Assembly (NCBI RefSeq): GCF_001243045.1
Contig: NZ_LN849007.1
Location: 1,826,989 to 1,890,988 of the forward strand
Origin: Clostridium niameyense
Lineage (GTDB): Bacteria; Bacillota; Clostridia; Clostridiales; Clostridiaceae
DNA length: 64,000 nucleotides
Direction: 5' to 3'
Made by a program: the position numbers and the translations under genes. Shown here piece after piece: positions 53,721 to 62,870 of the stretch (its first letter is position 1; each line of letters starts with the position of its first letter). Under the pieces are notes generated by a model that saw only the letters and a program-made list of their open reading frames with translations, ran no database searches and was not told the origin of the DNA.

Positions 53721-55127
53721 TTACATAATTAATTTTAATAGATTATATATTTGAGTGGTACAAAAACACACAAATATGGCAATAGCTGTTGGCATCAATA
53801 CAGCAAATAATGTCCACTTTCTACTACCCGTTTCTTTTTTAATTGTCCAAATTGTAGTGCCACAGGGGAAATGTAACAATGAAAACAACATAGTATTTAT
53901 AAGTGTTAGGTATGTCCACCCATTATTAATTAATATGTTCCTAAATTGTTCTAGTGTCTCAAAATCAAGCATAGTTCCTTTCGATAAATAAGACATCATT
54001 AATATAGGTAATACTATTTCATTAGCTGGAAATCCTAGTATAAAAGCCAACAAAATAAATCCATCTAATCCTATAGCCTTTGCAAAAGGATTTAAACCAT
54101 TAGCTAAATGATTTAATATTGTAGTTTCCCCTAAAGTTACATTTGCAAGAATATAAGTTACAACACCAGCAGGTATAGCAACAATTATAGCCCTCATTAA
54201 AACAAAAATAGTTCTATCTATAATGGAAGTATAAAGTATTCGGCCTATTTGTGGTTTTCTGTAAGGAGGAAGTTCTAAAGTAAAGGATGAAGGTACTCCT
54301 TTTAAAATAGTCTTTGATAATACAAAAGACACTATTAAAGTTATTAAGATTCCTATTATAACCAACATTACTACCATTAAGGTAGCCATTATACTACTGC
54401 CTCCGCTTGGAAATTTAAGTCCAACAAAAATCATAGATAAAGCTATCAGTGTAGGGAACCTTCCATTACAAGGCACAAAATTATTAGTTAAAATTGCAAT
54501 TAACCTCTCCCTTGGTGATTCTATTATTCTGCAAGCTATAACGCCTGCAGCATTACATCCAAATCCCATGCACATAGTAAGGGCCTGTTTTCCATGTGCA
54601 CAAGCTTTTTTAAGAGCATGATCCATATTAAAAGCTACTCTAGGTAGATATCCTAAATCCTCCAACAGCGTAAATATAGGAAAGAATATAGCCATAGGTG
54701 GTAACATTACAGATATAACCCATGCTAAAGTTCTATACATACCTAATACTAATATACCATGTAGCCATTTTGGTGCATTTATATAATTAAAAAATTTAGT
54801 AAATTTTCTTTCTATTCCAAATAAAAAATTTGCAATAAGTTCTGATGGGACATTAGCTCCCTCTATAGTGATCCACAATGTTAATGCTAGTATCATAAGC
54901 ATTATAGGTATTCCTGTAACTTTTGAAGTTATTATATCATCAATTTTTTGTTGAGAAAGTAATTTTTTTTCATCTTTTTTTAAACATAAATCTACTATTC
55001 TTTCTGCCTTTTCATATATATTTTTCACAACTTTATCCCTTACACCATCTTCTTGAACTTTTCTAAAGGATCTTATCTCATAAAATAATTTTTTTATATC
55101 TGCTTTTGAGTATTCATTTTTTTCCAC
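53721..55127 (-). CDS. feoB: FeoB membrane domain (split ferrous iron transporter)
   Basis: This 468-residue protein carries only the membrane part of FeoB. It has an N-terminal helical spacer (about 1-65), then the Gate-FeoB_C-Gate region with about eight helices: MYRTLAWVISVMLPPMAIFF near 143, FTLLEDLGYLPRVAFNMD near 165 and CMGFGCNAAGVIACRIIESP (near 200, with the Cys pair), NFVPCNGRFPTLIAL near 228. It starts at GTG with its own ribosome site AGGGGTGAGG 12 bases beyond the GTPase gene's stop, so the split is real. No terminator is seen before cobC. Confidence 0.92.
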   Translation of the reverse strand: MEKNEYSKADIKKLFYEIRSFRKVQEDGVRDKVVKNIYEKAERIVDLCLKKDEKKLLSQQKIDDIITSKVTGIPIMLMILALTLWITIEGANVPSELIANFLFGIERKFTKFFNYINAPKWLHGILVLGMYRTLAWVISVMLPPMAIFFPIFTLLEDLGYLPRVAFNMDHALKKACAHGKQALTMCMGFGCNAAGVIACRIIESPRERLIAILTNNFVPCNGRFPTLIALSMIFVGLKFPSGGSSIMATLMVVMLVIIGILITLIVSFVLSKTILKGVPSSFTLELPPYRKPQIGRILYTSIIDRTIFVLMRAIIVAIPAGVVTYILANVTLGETTILNHLANGLNPFAKAIGLDGFILLAFILGFPANEIVLPILMMSYLSKGTMLDFETLEQFRNILINNGWTYLTLINTMLFSLLHFPCGTTIWTIKKETGSRKWTLFAVLMPTAIAIFVCFCTTQIYNLLKLIM

Positions 55128-55139
55128 AACCTCACCCCT

Positions 55140-55910
55140 CTATTCTATAATTTTAGTCAAATCAAACTTTAAATACTTACTTATAGAATTTAATATAGAT
55201 TTATCGCCGTCTAAAAGTCTTAACGCCAACCATCTTGACGGAATTTTACTTTTAAAAATTTTTTCTAATAAGGGGGTTATTTTTTCTAACTCTTTGTTTA
55301 TTTCATAATCATAATCTACCTGTACAGGATTAGTTTTTAATTCTCCAATACACATACTATACATGTTATCCTTTAACTCTTCTATTCCATCATTATTCCT
55401 AGCTATTGTAGGTACAATAGGTACTCCCAATTCTTTAAAAAGGGTATTTAGATTTATACGTATATTCTTTTTTTTAGCTTCATCCATTAAATTTAAACAA
55501 ACTATAACCTTATCTGTTATTTCCGTGATCTGTAATAATAAATTTAAATTTCTTTCTAAAGAAGTTGCATCTACTACTACTACTACAATATCCGGCTTAC
55601 CAAAACATATAAAATTTCTAGCTATCTCTTCTTCTATAGAACTTGATAATAAAGAGTATGTTCCTGGTAAATCTACTACTATAAAATTTTTATTTTTATG
55701 TTTAAAGTTTCCTTGAGCATTTGTTACAGTTTTTCCTGGCCAATTTCCTGTATGCTGGTGTAAACCTGTTAGAGAATTAAATACTGTACTCTTTCCTGTA
55801 TTAGGATTTCCTGCCAAAGCTATTATAAAATCTTCTGAACTTTCCCTTTTTACATCAAATAAATCTTCTAAGGATTTCTTAGTTGAAGAACTATAAGTTA
55901 ATCCCAACAC
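55140..55910 (-). CDS. feoB: FeoB GTPase domain (split ferrous iron transporter)
   Basis: This 256-residue soluble protein corresponds to the NFeoB region: G1 AGNPNTGKSTVFN near residue 33, the switch I stretch NWPGKTVTNAQG, G3 DLPGTYSL near 78, G4 LNLMDEA near 140 and a G5-like TIARNNDG near 170. A helical GDI-like domain fills the C-terminal 80 residues. It must assemble with the separate membrane protein encoded next. The start is GTG (or the following TTG) after GGAGGTGAT. FeoB normally joins both domains in one chain of about 700 residues. Confidence 0.93.
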   Translation of the reverse strand: MLGLTYSSSTKKSLEDLFDVKRESSEDFIIALAGNPNTGKSTVFNSLTGLHQHTGNWPGKTVTNAQGNFKHKNKNFIVVDLPGTYSLLSSSIEEEIARNFICFGKPDIVVVVVDATSLERNLNLLLQITEITDKVIVCLNLMDEAKKKNIRINLNTLFKELGVPIVPTIARNNDGIEELKDNMYSMCIGELKTNPVQVDYDYEINKELEKITPLLEKIFKSKIPSRWLALRLLDGDKSILNSISKYLKFDLTKIIE

Positions 55911-55924
55911 ATCACCTCCAATTT

Positions 55925-56161
55925 TTATAAAACTTCCACTAATATATCTCCTGCTTCTTCTTTTCTAAGCGCAATACATGTATCCCTTATAATGTAAGCT
56001 GTAGGATCTCCCCAAGGACTTTTCCTTAAAACATAGATTTTTGTATCATAAATTACCCCAAGATCCAACAACCTTTGTTTTAATAGTCCTTTAGCTTTTA
56101 TATTTTTTACTATACATTGATCACCAACATGAGTTTGAGATAATTTCATCAACTCACTCAT
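55925..56161 (-). CDS. feoA: FeoA-type ferrous iron transport accessory protein
   Basis: This 78-residue SH3-like protein begins MKLSQTHVGDQCIVKNIKAK after a 4-residue lead. It then has LLKQRLLDLGVIYDTKIYVL and a C-terminal IALRKEEAGDILVEV, all FeoA features. It is required for FeoB-dependent Fe2+ uptake. It is the first gene of the feo operon; GGAGATG precedes the ATG. The upstream intergenic region is shared with the divergent chemoreceptor-like gene, and I see no convincing Fur box there. Confidence 0.92.
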   Translation of the reverse strand: MSELMKLSQTHVGDQCIVKNIKAKGLLKQRLLDLGVIYDTKIYVLRKSPWGDPTAYIIRDTCIALRKEEAGDILVEVL

Positions 56162-56381
56162 TTATTCATCTCCAAATAAATATTTTCTCATATTTTATGC
56201 TATGAATTTAAATTTAGTTTTGTTACCGCAAAATAGTTTTATTTGACCAAAATTACATTTTTAAACCATAAAATGTTTTATTATAAAAAATATTACAAAT
56301 AAGTACTTTAATTAACTTTTTAAATAAGCTAAAATGATAATTATAATTGTTTATTTATTAAGTAAAATGGGGGGTTTTTTA

Positions 56382-58856
56382 ATGTTTTTTAATAAAAATA
56401 AGTCTTATAAAAAAATAAATACTAGTTTAGATAACAAAAAGAAAGATACTCATATAGTTAATAAAAATAACATTTTATATTTATTAACAAATAATCAAGA
56501 AAAAATAGTAACAAAAATAAATAATAAAATATTAGAAACAAATTCTGTTACTGAAGAATTAATAGAAATGACACAAAATATTGGTAATTATATTGAAGCA
56601 CAAATAAATTCTATAGCAAAAGTAACAAAAGAAATAAACAATTACTATTCTATGTCTGAGGAAGTTTTTTCTGGTACCGAAAACTCTAAAGAAATTTCTA
56701 AAAATACTGTAATCGTTGCTAAAGAAGGTAGCATAGCTGTAAAAAATACTATAGATGCAATGAGCGATATAAGAAAATCTATGAATTCCTCAAAAAATGT
56801 AGTTAATGAACTTAATCTTAAAGCTGAAAATATAAATAATATGCTAACTATCATTAAAGATATAGCAAATAATACAAACCTTTTATCTTTAAATGCATCT
56901 ATAGAAGCTGCAAGAGCTGGTGAGTATGGTAAAGGATTTGCAGTAGTAGCTGGAGAAGTAAAAAAACTGGCTCAAAGAAGTGTAGAATCCATAGCCTATA
57001 TTTCCGATAGTATAAAAGATATAAATGTTAGTATTGATAGAACTATAGATTCTATAGATGAAACTATGGAAAAGGTAAATGAAGGTACTGAGATAGCCAA
57101 TAAAACTATGTCTGCCTTTAATACTATAATAAATTCTATAGAATCTAGTACTAAAGTATCTAAGGAAATCAATGATGCTATTACGGAGCAAGTTAAACAT
57201 TTAGAAAATGTAATAAGCGCTACAGAAGATATGAGTTCTGATTCCGAAAAACTAATGTTTATAACAGAACTGGCTTCTTTAAATGCCCATTATAGTAAAA
57301 CTTCACTAGAATCTTTATCAGAAGTATCCCAAAATCTAAAACTTATTAATAATAATTTATTAAATCATTTAGATATTACAAAAGGTGATAGTAGTATAAC
57401 CTTAAACACTTACTTAAGTAAAAAACTCCAATATATTGATCCTGCCATGAGCTATGATTTTTATAGTAGTCTTATTTTAAGTAATATACATAGTAGCTTA
57501 CTAACAATAGATTCCTATGGAGAAATTTCTCCTGGTATAGCTAAAAATTGGCATTTAGAGAAAGATAATTTAACATGGATTTTTAATTTAAAAAAGGGTA
57601 TAACTTTTCACAACGGAAAAGAAATTATCGCACAGGATGTAAAATGTTCTTTAGAAAGGGTGTTAGACCCTAAATTAAATTCTCCGAATTCTTGGGTATT
57701 GGAATATATAAATGGATGTTCTGATTTTAAAAATGGATATTCAAATGAAGTAATTGGCATACAAGTATTGGATAAATATAGAATTTCAATAAAACTCTCC
57801 CACCCTTATAGTGGATTTTTATTAAATTTAGCATTATCATTTTGTTCTATATTAGATAAAGATGAAATAAAAAAAGGTAACGTGATAGGATGTGGACCTT
57901 ATATATTAGACGATCATACTGATTCTTTTTGTATACTACGTGCTTTCAAAAATTTTTATAATGGAATACCTTATACAGATAAAATAAAAATAAATTTTAA
58001 TTCTGAAAATTCAACTAAGGATTTTTTAGATAAAAATTTAGATTTTATTGCTTTAGAAAATGAAGAACAAATTAAAAATATAAAATCATCAGATTCCATA
58101 TCTATAACTACACAAAGTATAATGTCCACCTGCTACGCAAGTTTTAATTTAAATTCTACTTCTTTCTTTTGCAAAAATAAAGAAGCAAGATATGCACTTA
58201 ATTTAGCTATCAATAAAAAAAGAATTATAAATGAAGTTTTATATGGAATGGGCGAAGAAGCTAAGGGTCCTATTCCTCCTGGTATTATTGATAATTCTTA
58301 TTTAACTGGTTTTTCTTACAACAAATCTTTAGCAAAAGATATACTTCTTAAAAATGGATTTAATAAAAATAGAGATAAATTAAAAATATTGGTAAGGGAT
58401 GATGATAAAACTACATTTAAGAAAATAACTAGATGTATAGTTGAAGATTTAGAGGATTTAGGTATAGAATGTATATTAAAAAAAGTTCATTCCTCAGAAT
58501 ATTTACAACTAAATAATATCACACAATGTGATTTGGCTATAAGTAGATGGGTAGCTGATTCCGGTGATGCTGATAATTTCCTTCAACCATTATTTAATAT
58601 AAGCAATATGTCAAACATAGCAAGATATAATAATCCTGTAGTAATAGAAAAATTAGACAAAGCTAAAAAGTTAGTTAACCCTGAAAAAAGAAAAAATGTT
58701 TATAAAGAAATTCAAGATATCATTATAGAGGATGTACCTTGGATATTCCTATATCATCCTAAATCTGCTATAGCAAGTCACAAAAATATATTAGGAATTC
58801 AAATAAATCCTGTAGGAATGTATAGATACGATAATATAATGAAAAATAGTTTATAA
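56382..58856 (+). CDS. Chemoreceptor signalling domain fused to an oligopeptide-type solute-binding domain
   Basis: This 824-residue protein has no signal peptide or membrane helix. Residues about 50-330 are an MCP cytoplasmic coiled coil, with the CheA/CheW-binding hairpin tip near 157-199 ([20 protein letters not shown], then [18 protein letters not shown]). Residues about 345-824 are an SBP_bac_5 domain like OppA/Dpp[36 protein letters not shown] (split), [15 protein letters not shown], and the C-terminal [10 protein letters not shown]. It may be a soluble receptor for a cytosolic peptide-like ligand. The start at 56382 follows GGGGGG at 7 bases. The frame extends further upstream without a ribosome site. 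Confidence 0.88.
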   Translation: MFFNKNKSYKKINTSLDNKKKDTHIVNKNNILYLLTNNQEKIVTKINNKILETNSVTEELIEMTQNIGNYIEAQINSIAKVTKEINNYYSMSEEVFSGTENSKEISKNTVIVAKEGSIAVKNTIDAMSDIRKSMNSSKNVVNELNLKAENINNMLTIIKDIANNTNLLSLNASIEAARAGEYGKGFAVVAGEVKKLAQRSVESIAYISDSIKDINVSIDRTIDSIDETMEKVNEGTEIANKTMSAFNTIINSIESSTKVSKEINDAITEQVKHLENVISATEDMSSDSEKLMFITELASLNAHYSKTSLESLSEVSQNLKLINNNLLNHLDITKGDSSITLNTYLSKKLQYIDPAMSYDFYSSLILSNIHSSLLTIDSYGEISPGIAKNWHLEKDNLTWIFNLKKGITFHNGKEIIAQDVKCSLERVLDPKLNSPNSWVLEYINGCSDFKNGYSNEVIGIQVLDKYRISIKLSHPYSGFLLNLALSFCSILDKDEIKKGNVIGCGPYILDDHTDSFCILRAFKNFYNGIPYTDKIKINFNSENSTKDFLDKNLDFIALENEEQIKNIKSSDSISITTQSIMSTCYASFNLNSTSFFCKNKEARYALNLAINKKRIINEVLYGMGEEAKGPIPPGIIDNSYLTGFSYNKSLAKDILLKNGFNKNRDKLKILVRDDDKTTFKKITRCIVEDLEDLGIECILKKVHSSEYLQLNNITQCDLAISRWVADSGDADNFLQPLFNISNMSNIARYNNPVVIEKLDKAKKLVNPEKRKNVYKEIQDIIIEDVPWIFLYHPKSAIASHKNILGIQINPVGMYRYDNIMKNSL

Positions 58857-58862
58857 TTTTTA

Positions 58863-58894
58863 AGGCTGTGTAAAAATCACTTTTTTCACAGCCT
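58863..58894. terminator. Bidirectional terminator
   Basis: AGGCTGTG (58863-58870) pairs with CACAGCCT (58887-58894), extended by A/T pairs inside and T-rich sequence outside. It sits between the convergent chemoreceptor-fusion and coat-protein genes. Confidence 0.8.
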
Positions 58895-58941
58895 ATTTCT
58901 ATAGTAATATTATATAAAAATTTTACGTTATAATAATTTAA

Positions 58942-59427
58942 TTATTTTACATTGTACATACCTTTACTATGCATATAATCAAATACTGCCTTGCCGTGGT
59001 TCTGTTCCTCTTTTTGTATATGATTTAAATCATCTCTTAATGTAGTATTAGTAAATTCAAAAATTGAAGTATCATATGTAGAGGATACATATTTCTCTGT
59101 CATTAATATATCTTCACAAAGTTCCTTATCTGATTTACTATTTAAACCTGCTGATGTATTATTACTAGGCATTTGAGCATTCATATTTTTATTTGAGTTT
59201 TGTTGTTTAGATTTTTCCATAGCTAAATTAGGCACTTGACCATTTAGCATTTGGTTTATAGTGTTTAGATGTTGTTTTTCATCCTCTAAACTTTGTAAAA
59301 ATATTTGTTTTAATTGTGGATCTTGGGCTTGATTTGCATAATTAGTATACTTTTCTATACACAATTGTTCATGACTTTTTTGATCTTCTAAAAGCATTCT
59401 TTCTTTTTGACTCAAATTATTATTCAT
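58942..59427 (-). CDS. CotF-family spore coat protein
   Basis: This 161-residue protein has two ferritin-like helical halves: LSQKERMLLEDQKSHEQLCI with NYANQAQDPQLKQIF in the first 60 residues, a Gln/Asn/Ser-rich linker (about 70-100), then LCEDILMTEKYVSSTYDTSI (near 104) and the end block EEQNHGKAVFDYMHSKGMYN. It is the fused equivalent of the two small proteins at 47499 and 47762. The ATG at 59427 follows GGAGGTG; the frame's earlier GTG is inside that site. Confidence 0.85.
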   Translation of the reverse strand: MNNNLSQKERMLLEDQKSHEQLCIEKYTNYANQAQDPQLKQIFLQSLEDEKQHLNTINQMLNGQVPNLAMEKSKQQNSNKNMNAQMPSNNTSAGLNSKSDKELCEDILMTEKYVSSTYDTSIFEFTNTTLRDDLNHIQKEEQNHGKAVFDYMHSKGMYNVK

Positions 59428-59482
59428 TAAAAACACCTCCACACTTATTTTGCTTTCTTCATAGATTTTTTATGCAATAAAA

Positions 59483-59510
59483 AAGCATTTTGCAAAAATG
59501 CAAAATGCTT
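59483..59510 (-). terminator. Terminator of brnQ
   Basis: AAGCATTTTGCA (59483-59494) pairs perfectly with TGCAAAATGCTT (59499-59510) around AAAA, and the minus strand continues TTTTTATTG. It is 12 bases past the brnQ stop. Confidence 0.9.
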
Positions 59511-59522
59511 GTAATGTTAATA

Positions 59523-60833
59523 TTAAGAGTCTGCTTGTAATGCTTCTTTTTCTTTATTATTATAAACTATAGTAGATATTACTAAAGCTATAGCAGATGG
59601 CACTAACCATGAAAAACCCGCACTAGCTAGTGGCATAAATCCAACTATTGATTTTAATAAACCAATACTACCATTTGTTAAAAGATTTAATGTATCTAAT
59701 ATGCTAACTATTAAAGTCACATATACAGTTGCTCTAACAACTTTATTATTTTTAACTAAACTACCAGCTAATGTTAAAATAATTAATACTATAACTATTG
59801 GATATAAAACTTGTAATACTGGTACTGCAAATCCAACTATTTTTTCAACTCCGCCAACTCCAAGCATAGCACTTATGGCACTTATTATAATAGCAAACGC
59901 ATTATAAGGTATTTTTCCTTTACTTAATCTACTAAAATAATCTGCTCCTGTAGATACAAGTCCTATAGCAGTAGTAAGACAGGCCAACCCAACAGCTGCT
60001 CCTAAAATTATAGTTCCCGCATTTCCTAATTCTCTTTTAACTATTTCAACAACTAAAGCTGATCTACCTATTTCTCCTGTAAATAATGTAGATGTTTGAC
60101 TTCCTAAAATCATAAGTCCACCATATACAAACCCTAATCCAAGTACTGCTACTAACCCCGATTTAACAGTAACTTTGATTACTTCCGAATCCTTTTTGTA
60201 CCCCTTAGATCTTACTGAAGAAATAATTATAGATGCAAATATTACAGATGCCATAGCATCCATTGTTTGATAACCTTCAAGCAAGGATTTTGAAAACGCA
60301 CCTTCAAAATTAGTATTAACTACAGGTCCTATTGGAGATATTATACCTTTTATTATTATTATTGCTAACATAACCAATAAAGCTGGAGTTAAAACTTTAC
60401 CTATACTATCAACTATTCCAGATGGCCTTAAAACAAAAGCCAATACTATAGCAAAATAAATTAAAACTGCTATAAAAGGACTAATTGATGGGAATATAGG
60501 ATGAACTGCAAGCTCATAAGTTGTTGCTGCGGTTCTAGGTATTGCAAGCATTGGTCCTATGGCAAGTAACAATGCTGTAGTTGCTATAACTGAAAAACCT
60601 TTACCAACCCTTCCTGAAATATCCGAGAAAGTTCCATTAATTTTAGCACAAGCTATAATTCCACTCAATGGTAATCCTACACCAGTAATTAAAAATCCTA
60701 TCATTGCAATTGGTGCTTTGGTTCCAACTGCTTTCCCCATATATGGAGGGAAGATTAGATTTCCAGCTCCAAAAAACATAGCAAAGAGTGCAAAACCAAT
60801 AACTACAAAATCTTTGGTTGATGATTTTTTCAT
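59523..60833 (-). CDS. brnQ: Branched-chain amino acid transporter BrnQ
   Basis: This LIVCS-family cation-coupled symporter for Leu, Ile and Val has 436 residues and about 12 helices. The N-terminal FALFAMFFGAGNLIFPPYMG (residues 14-33) is the family signature. RTAATTYELAVHP near 105 and YQTMDAMASVIFASII near 187 are further conserved blocks. AAGGGGG precedes the ATG. It is a single gene with its own terminator. A CodY-like site upstream suggests control by branched-chain amino acids. Confidence 0.95.
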   Translation of the reverse strand: MKKSSTKDFVVIGFALFAMFFGAGNLIFPPYMGKAVGTKAPIAMIGFLITGVGLPLSGIIACAKINGTFSDISGRVGKGFSVIATTALLLAIGPMLAIPRTAATTYELAVHPIFPSISPFIAVLIYFAIVLAFVLRPSGIVDSIGKVLTPALLVMLAIIIIKGIISPIGPVVNTNFEGAFSKSLLEGYQTMDAMASVIFASIIISSVRSKGYKKDSEVIKVTVKSGLVAVLGLGFVYGGLMILGSQTSTLFTGEIGRSALVVEIVKRELGNAGTIILGAAVGLACLTTAIGLVSTGADYFSRLSKGKIPYNAFAIIISAISAMLGVGGVEKIVGFAVPVLQVLYPIVIVLIILTLAGSLVKNNKVVRATVYVTLIVSILDTLNLLTNGSIGLLKSIVGFMPLASAGFSWLVPSAIALVISTIVYNNKEKEALQADS

Positions 60834-60888
60834 TTTTGTCCCCCTTATTTAAATTCACATTTAAAATTCATGCATAATTTTTATGGTT

Positions 60889-60937
60889 ATTATATCATAA
60901 AAATTCAAATTTCAAAATTAAATAAATTCAGAAATTT
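60889..60937 (-). promoter_or_regulatory. Putative brnQ promoter with CodY-like site
   Basis: On the minus strand a -10 TATAAT (60894-60889) has a weak -35 TTTTGA 17 bases upstream. Just beyond lies AAATTTCTGAATTTA (60937-60923), matching the CodY consensus AATTTTCWGAAAATT at 11 of 15 positions. The rest of 60834-61165 is AT-rich without a gene, and no T-box leader was found. Confidence 0.35.
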
Positions 60938-61165
60938 TTATTTTGTCCCTTAATTACATACTCCTAACACTCATTTATTCATTTTACTATTGATTTTCTC
61001 TTATTTTCTTTGATTATATCTAGATATTGTTATATTTATATCAACTTTTCATCCACTTTAAGCATATTTATTTAAAATTCTGAATATTTAAAAATATGTA
61101 TTATGAAAATGTTTTCTGTTAACATTATAACAATATAATATTCTCATATATTTTTAATTAAAATT

Positions 61166-61198
61166 AAACTGACAAAAATGCATTTTTTCTGTCAGTTT
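61166..61198 (-). terminator. Terminator of the amidohydrolase gene
   Basis: AAACTGACA (61166-61174) pairs with TGTCAGTTT (61190-61198), extended by an inner AAAATG/CATTTT stem, with T-rich sequence on the minus-strand 3' side. Confidence 0.85.
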
Positions 61199-61239
61199 GT
61201 ATAAAGGTTTATATAATTTTAGTAATTAATTATTAAAAT

Positions 61240-62412
61240 CTAGCAATTATATTGATAAACTATTTCCCCATTAATAATAGTATATAAGTTTTTAGATGTT
61301 ATTTTTAATGGACTATCATCATATATAACTATATCTGCAATTTTCCCCTTTTCTATAGTTCCTAAAAATTTTGAAATTCCTAAAATCTTAGCAGGATTTA
61401 TAGTAATAGCTTTTAAAGCCTCCTCCTCATCCAGACCTTCTTTAACAAGAAGTCCTGCAGATAACGGTAAATATTCTATTGGAACTACTGGGTGGTCTGT
61501 TATTAATGCAAATTCAATCTCTTTTTCTTTTAATAATATTGAAGATTTTAAACTTCTATTTTTAGTTTCAACTTTTCCATTAAAACTAATATTAGGCCCT
61601 AAAATTACTGGAAAAGATGATTTCTTAATATAATCTGAAACTAAATGTGCTTCTGTGCAATGATCTAATGTAATATCTACATCAAATTCTTTTGCTATTC
61701 TAATAGCTGTTAATATATCATCTGATCTATGCACATGGGCTTTTAATGGTATTTCTTTTTTTAATACGGGCATTAAGGCCTCCATTTTTATATTTTTTTC
61801 AAAAAATAAATTTTCCCTCAAGGCTCTCTCTTTTTTTGCTTTGTAGTTTTTAGCCTTAAACAAAGTTTCTCTTATTAGAGCCGCTATACCCATTCTAGTT
61901 ATAGGTATATTTGACTTTTTTCCAAAAGTAATTTTAGGATTCTCCCCAAAAGCTATTTTTATTGCTGCAGGTTGTTTTACAATCATATCATCTACACAAA
62001 TACCATTTGTCTTCATTATAGCAAATTGCCCACCTATAGGATTGGAACTACCTGGCCCTGTCATAACCGTAGTTATACCAGCTTTTATCGCTTTATAAAA
62101 AGAAGTATCTTTAGGATTTATACCATCTATAGCTCTCATATGTGGTGTTACTGGGCTTGAATTTTCATTTAAATCCATTCCCTCAAATTTAATTCCTTCT
62201 TCTACCATTCCTAAATGGCAATGAGCATCAATCATTCCAGGCATAACAAAAGCTCCCTTAGCATCTATAACTTCTAAATTTTCTATATATATTTTAGATA
62301 AATCAATATTTTCGCCAACTTCTTCTATTGTATTATTGTTAATTAGTATACAACTTTTCTTGCAAACTTTACCATTCATTCCATGAATATTAGCGTTTTT
62401 TATAAGAATCAA
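61240..62412 (-). CDS. Metal-dependent amidohydrolase (imidazolonepropionase-like)
   Basis: This TIM-barrel amidohydrolase is of about 390 residues. Metal motifs are GMIDAHCHLG (HxH) near residue 58, KAHVHRSDD near 220, LDHCTEAH near 245 and ITDHPVVP (Asp) near 308. The small beta-sandwich is formed by both ends (LIKNANIHG and IADIVIYDDSPL). This subgroup is often annotated as imidazolonepropionase-related, but the substrate is unknown and no histidine-utilisation genes are near. The open frame begins at a GTG in the AGAGGTG site; the TTG at 62412 is the likely start. Confidence 0.88.
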   Translation of the reverse strand: MILIKNANIHGMNGKVCKKSCILINNNTIEEVGENIDLSKIYIENLEVIDAKGAFVMPGMIDAHCHLGMVEEGIKFEGMDLNENSSPVTPHMRAIDGINPKDTSFYKAIKAGITTVMTGPGSSNPIGGQFAIMKTNGICVDDMIVKQPAAIKIAFGENPKITFGKKSNIPITRMGIAALIRETLFKAKNYKAKKERALRENLFFEKNIKMEALMPVLKKEIPLKAHVHRSDDILTAIRIAKEFDVDITLDHCTEAHLVSDYIKKSSFPVILGPNISFNGKVETKNRSLKSSILLKEKEIEFALITDHPVVPIEYLPLSAGLLVKEGLDEEEALKAITINPAKILGISKFLGTIEKGKIADIVIYDDSPLKITSKNLYTIINGEIVYQYNC

Positions 62413-62603
62413 GCAAATCACCTCTAATATTAATTCTAATAAATGTATATTTATTCAGATATTCATTAATAATCGTTATAATTATACAAATATATTTAAC
62501 AAAGTTTTAACCGTTTTCATTGTTGAATTCAAAGGTTTTTTAAGAATTCTACCATTGTATAAAATATTTTTTTTATTAATATGAATTTTTCCATTCATAA
62601 ATC

Positions 62604-62665
62604 AAAGATGAACTTCATTTTATGTACTTGTACTTTACTTTTTCTAATTAATGAAGTTCACCTTT
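62604..62665 (-). terminator. Terminator beyond the rhodanese remnant
   Basis: AAAGATGAACTTCATT (62604-62619) pairs with AATGAAGTTCACCTTT (62650-62665) with one mismatch. The loop is 30 bases and contains its own GTAC inverted repeat. It lies right after the stop of the sulfurtransferase fragment and may also end the dapB transcript. Confidence 0.65.
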
Positions 62666-62670
62666 TTATT

Positions 62671-62816
62671 TTATTTCAGATATTTAATATTATCTTTATA
62701 AGTTATCCAATCACTCAAGCTTCCTACATATAATTTAGGTTTTATATTTAACTTATCTAATAATGCAAAATTAAAGGTCCGTCGATTTCTAAAACACAAT
62801 AAACTATTATATGTTT
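62671..62816 (-). pseudogene. Remnant of a rhodanese-type sulfurtransferase (C-terminus)
   Basis: Read on the minus strand, KHIIVYC (62816-62796) and, after a small frameshift, FRNRRTFNFALLDKLNIKPK then LYVGSLSDWITYKDN (62793-62674) resemble the end of thiosulfate sulfurtransferases. These have VYC with the catalytic Cys, then LYVGSWSDW near the C-terminus. Everything before the catalytic loop is missing, and the frame is broken just after the Cys. It lies 54 bases after dapB with no start codon or ribosome site. The remainder of 62422-62870 contains only the terminator hairpin. Confidence 0.65.
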
Positions 62817-62870
62817 ACTTATAGTAATATGAAGAAGATAATTTATTTTTTTAGATTAATAAATTATCTT

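Noticed and set aside
56162-56333. Fur box between feoA and the chemoreceptor fusion
   Set aside because: The region is AT-rich but has no convincing TGATAAT/ATTATCA pair.
60834-61165. T-box leader or amino acid riboswitch before brnQ
   Set aside because: No T-box sequence or long structured leader is visible; only a promoter and a weak CodY-like site can be supported.
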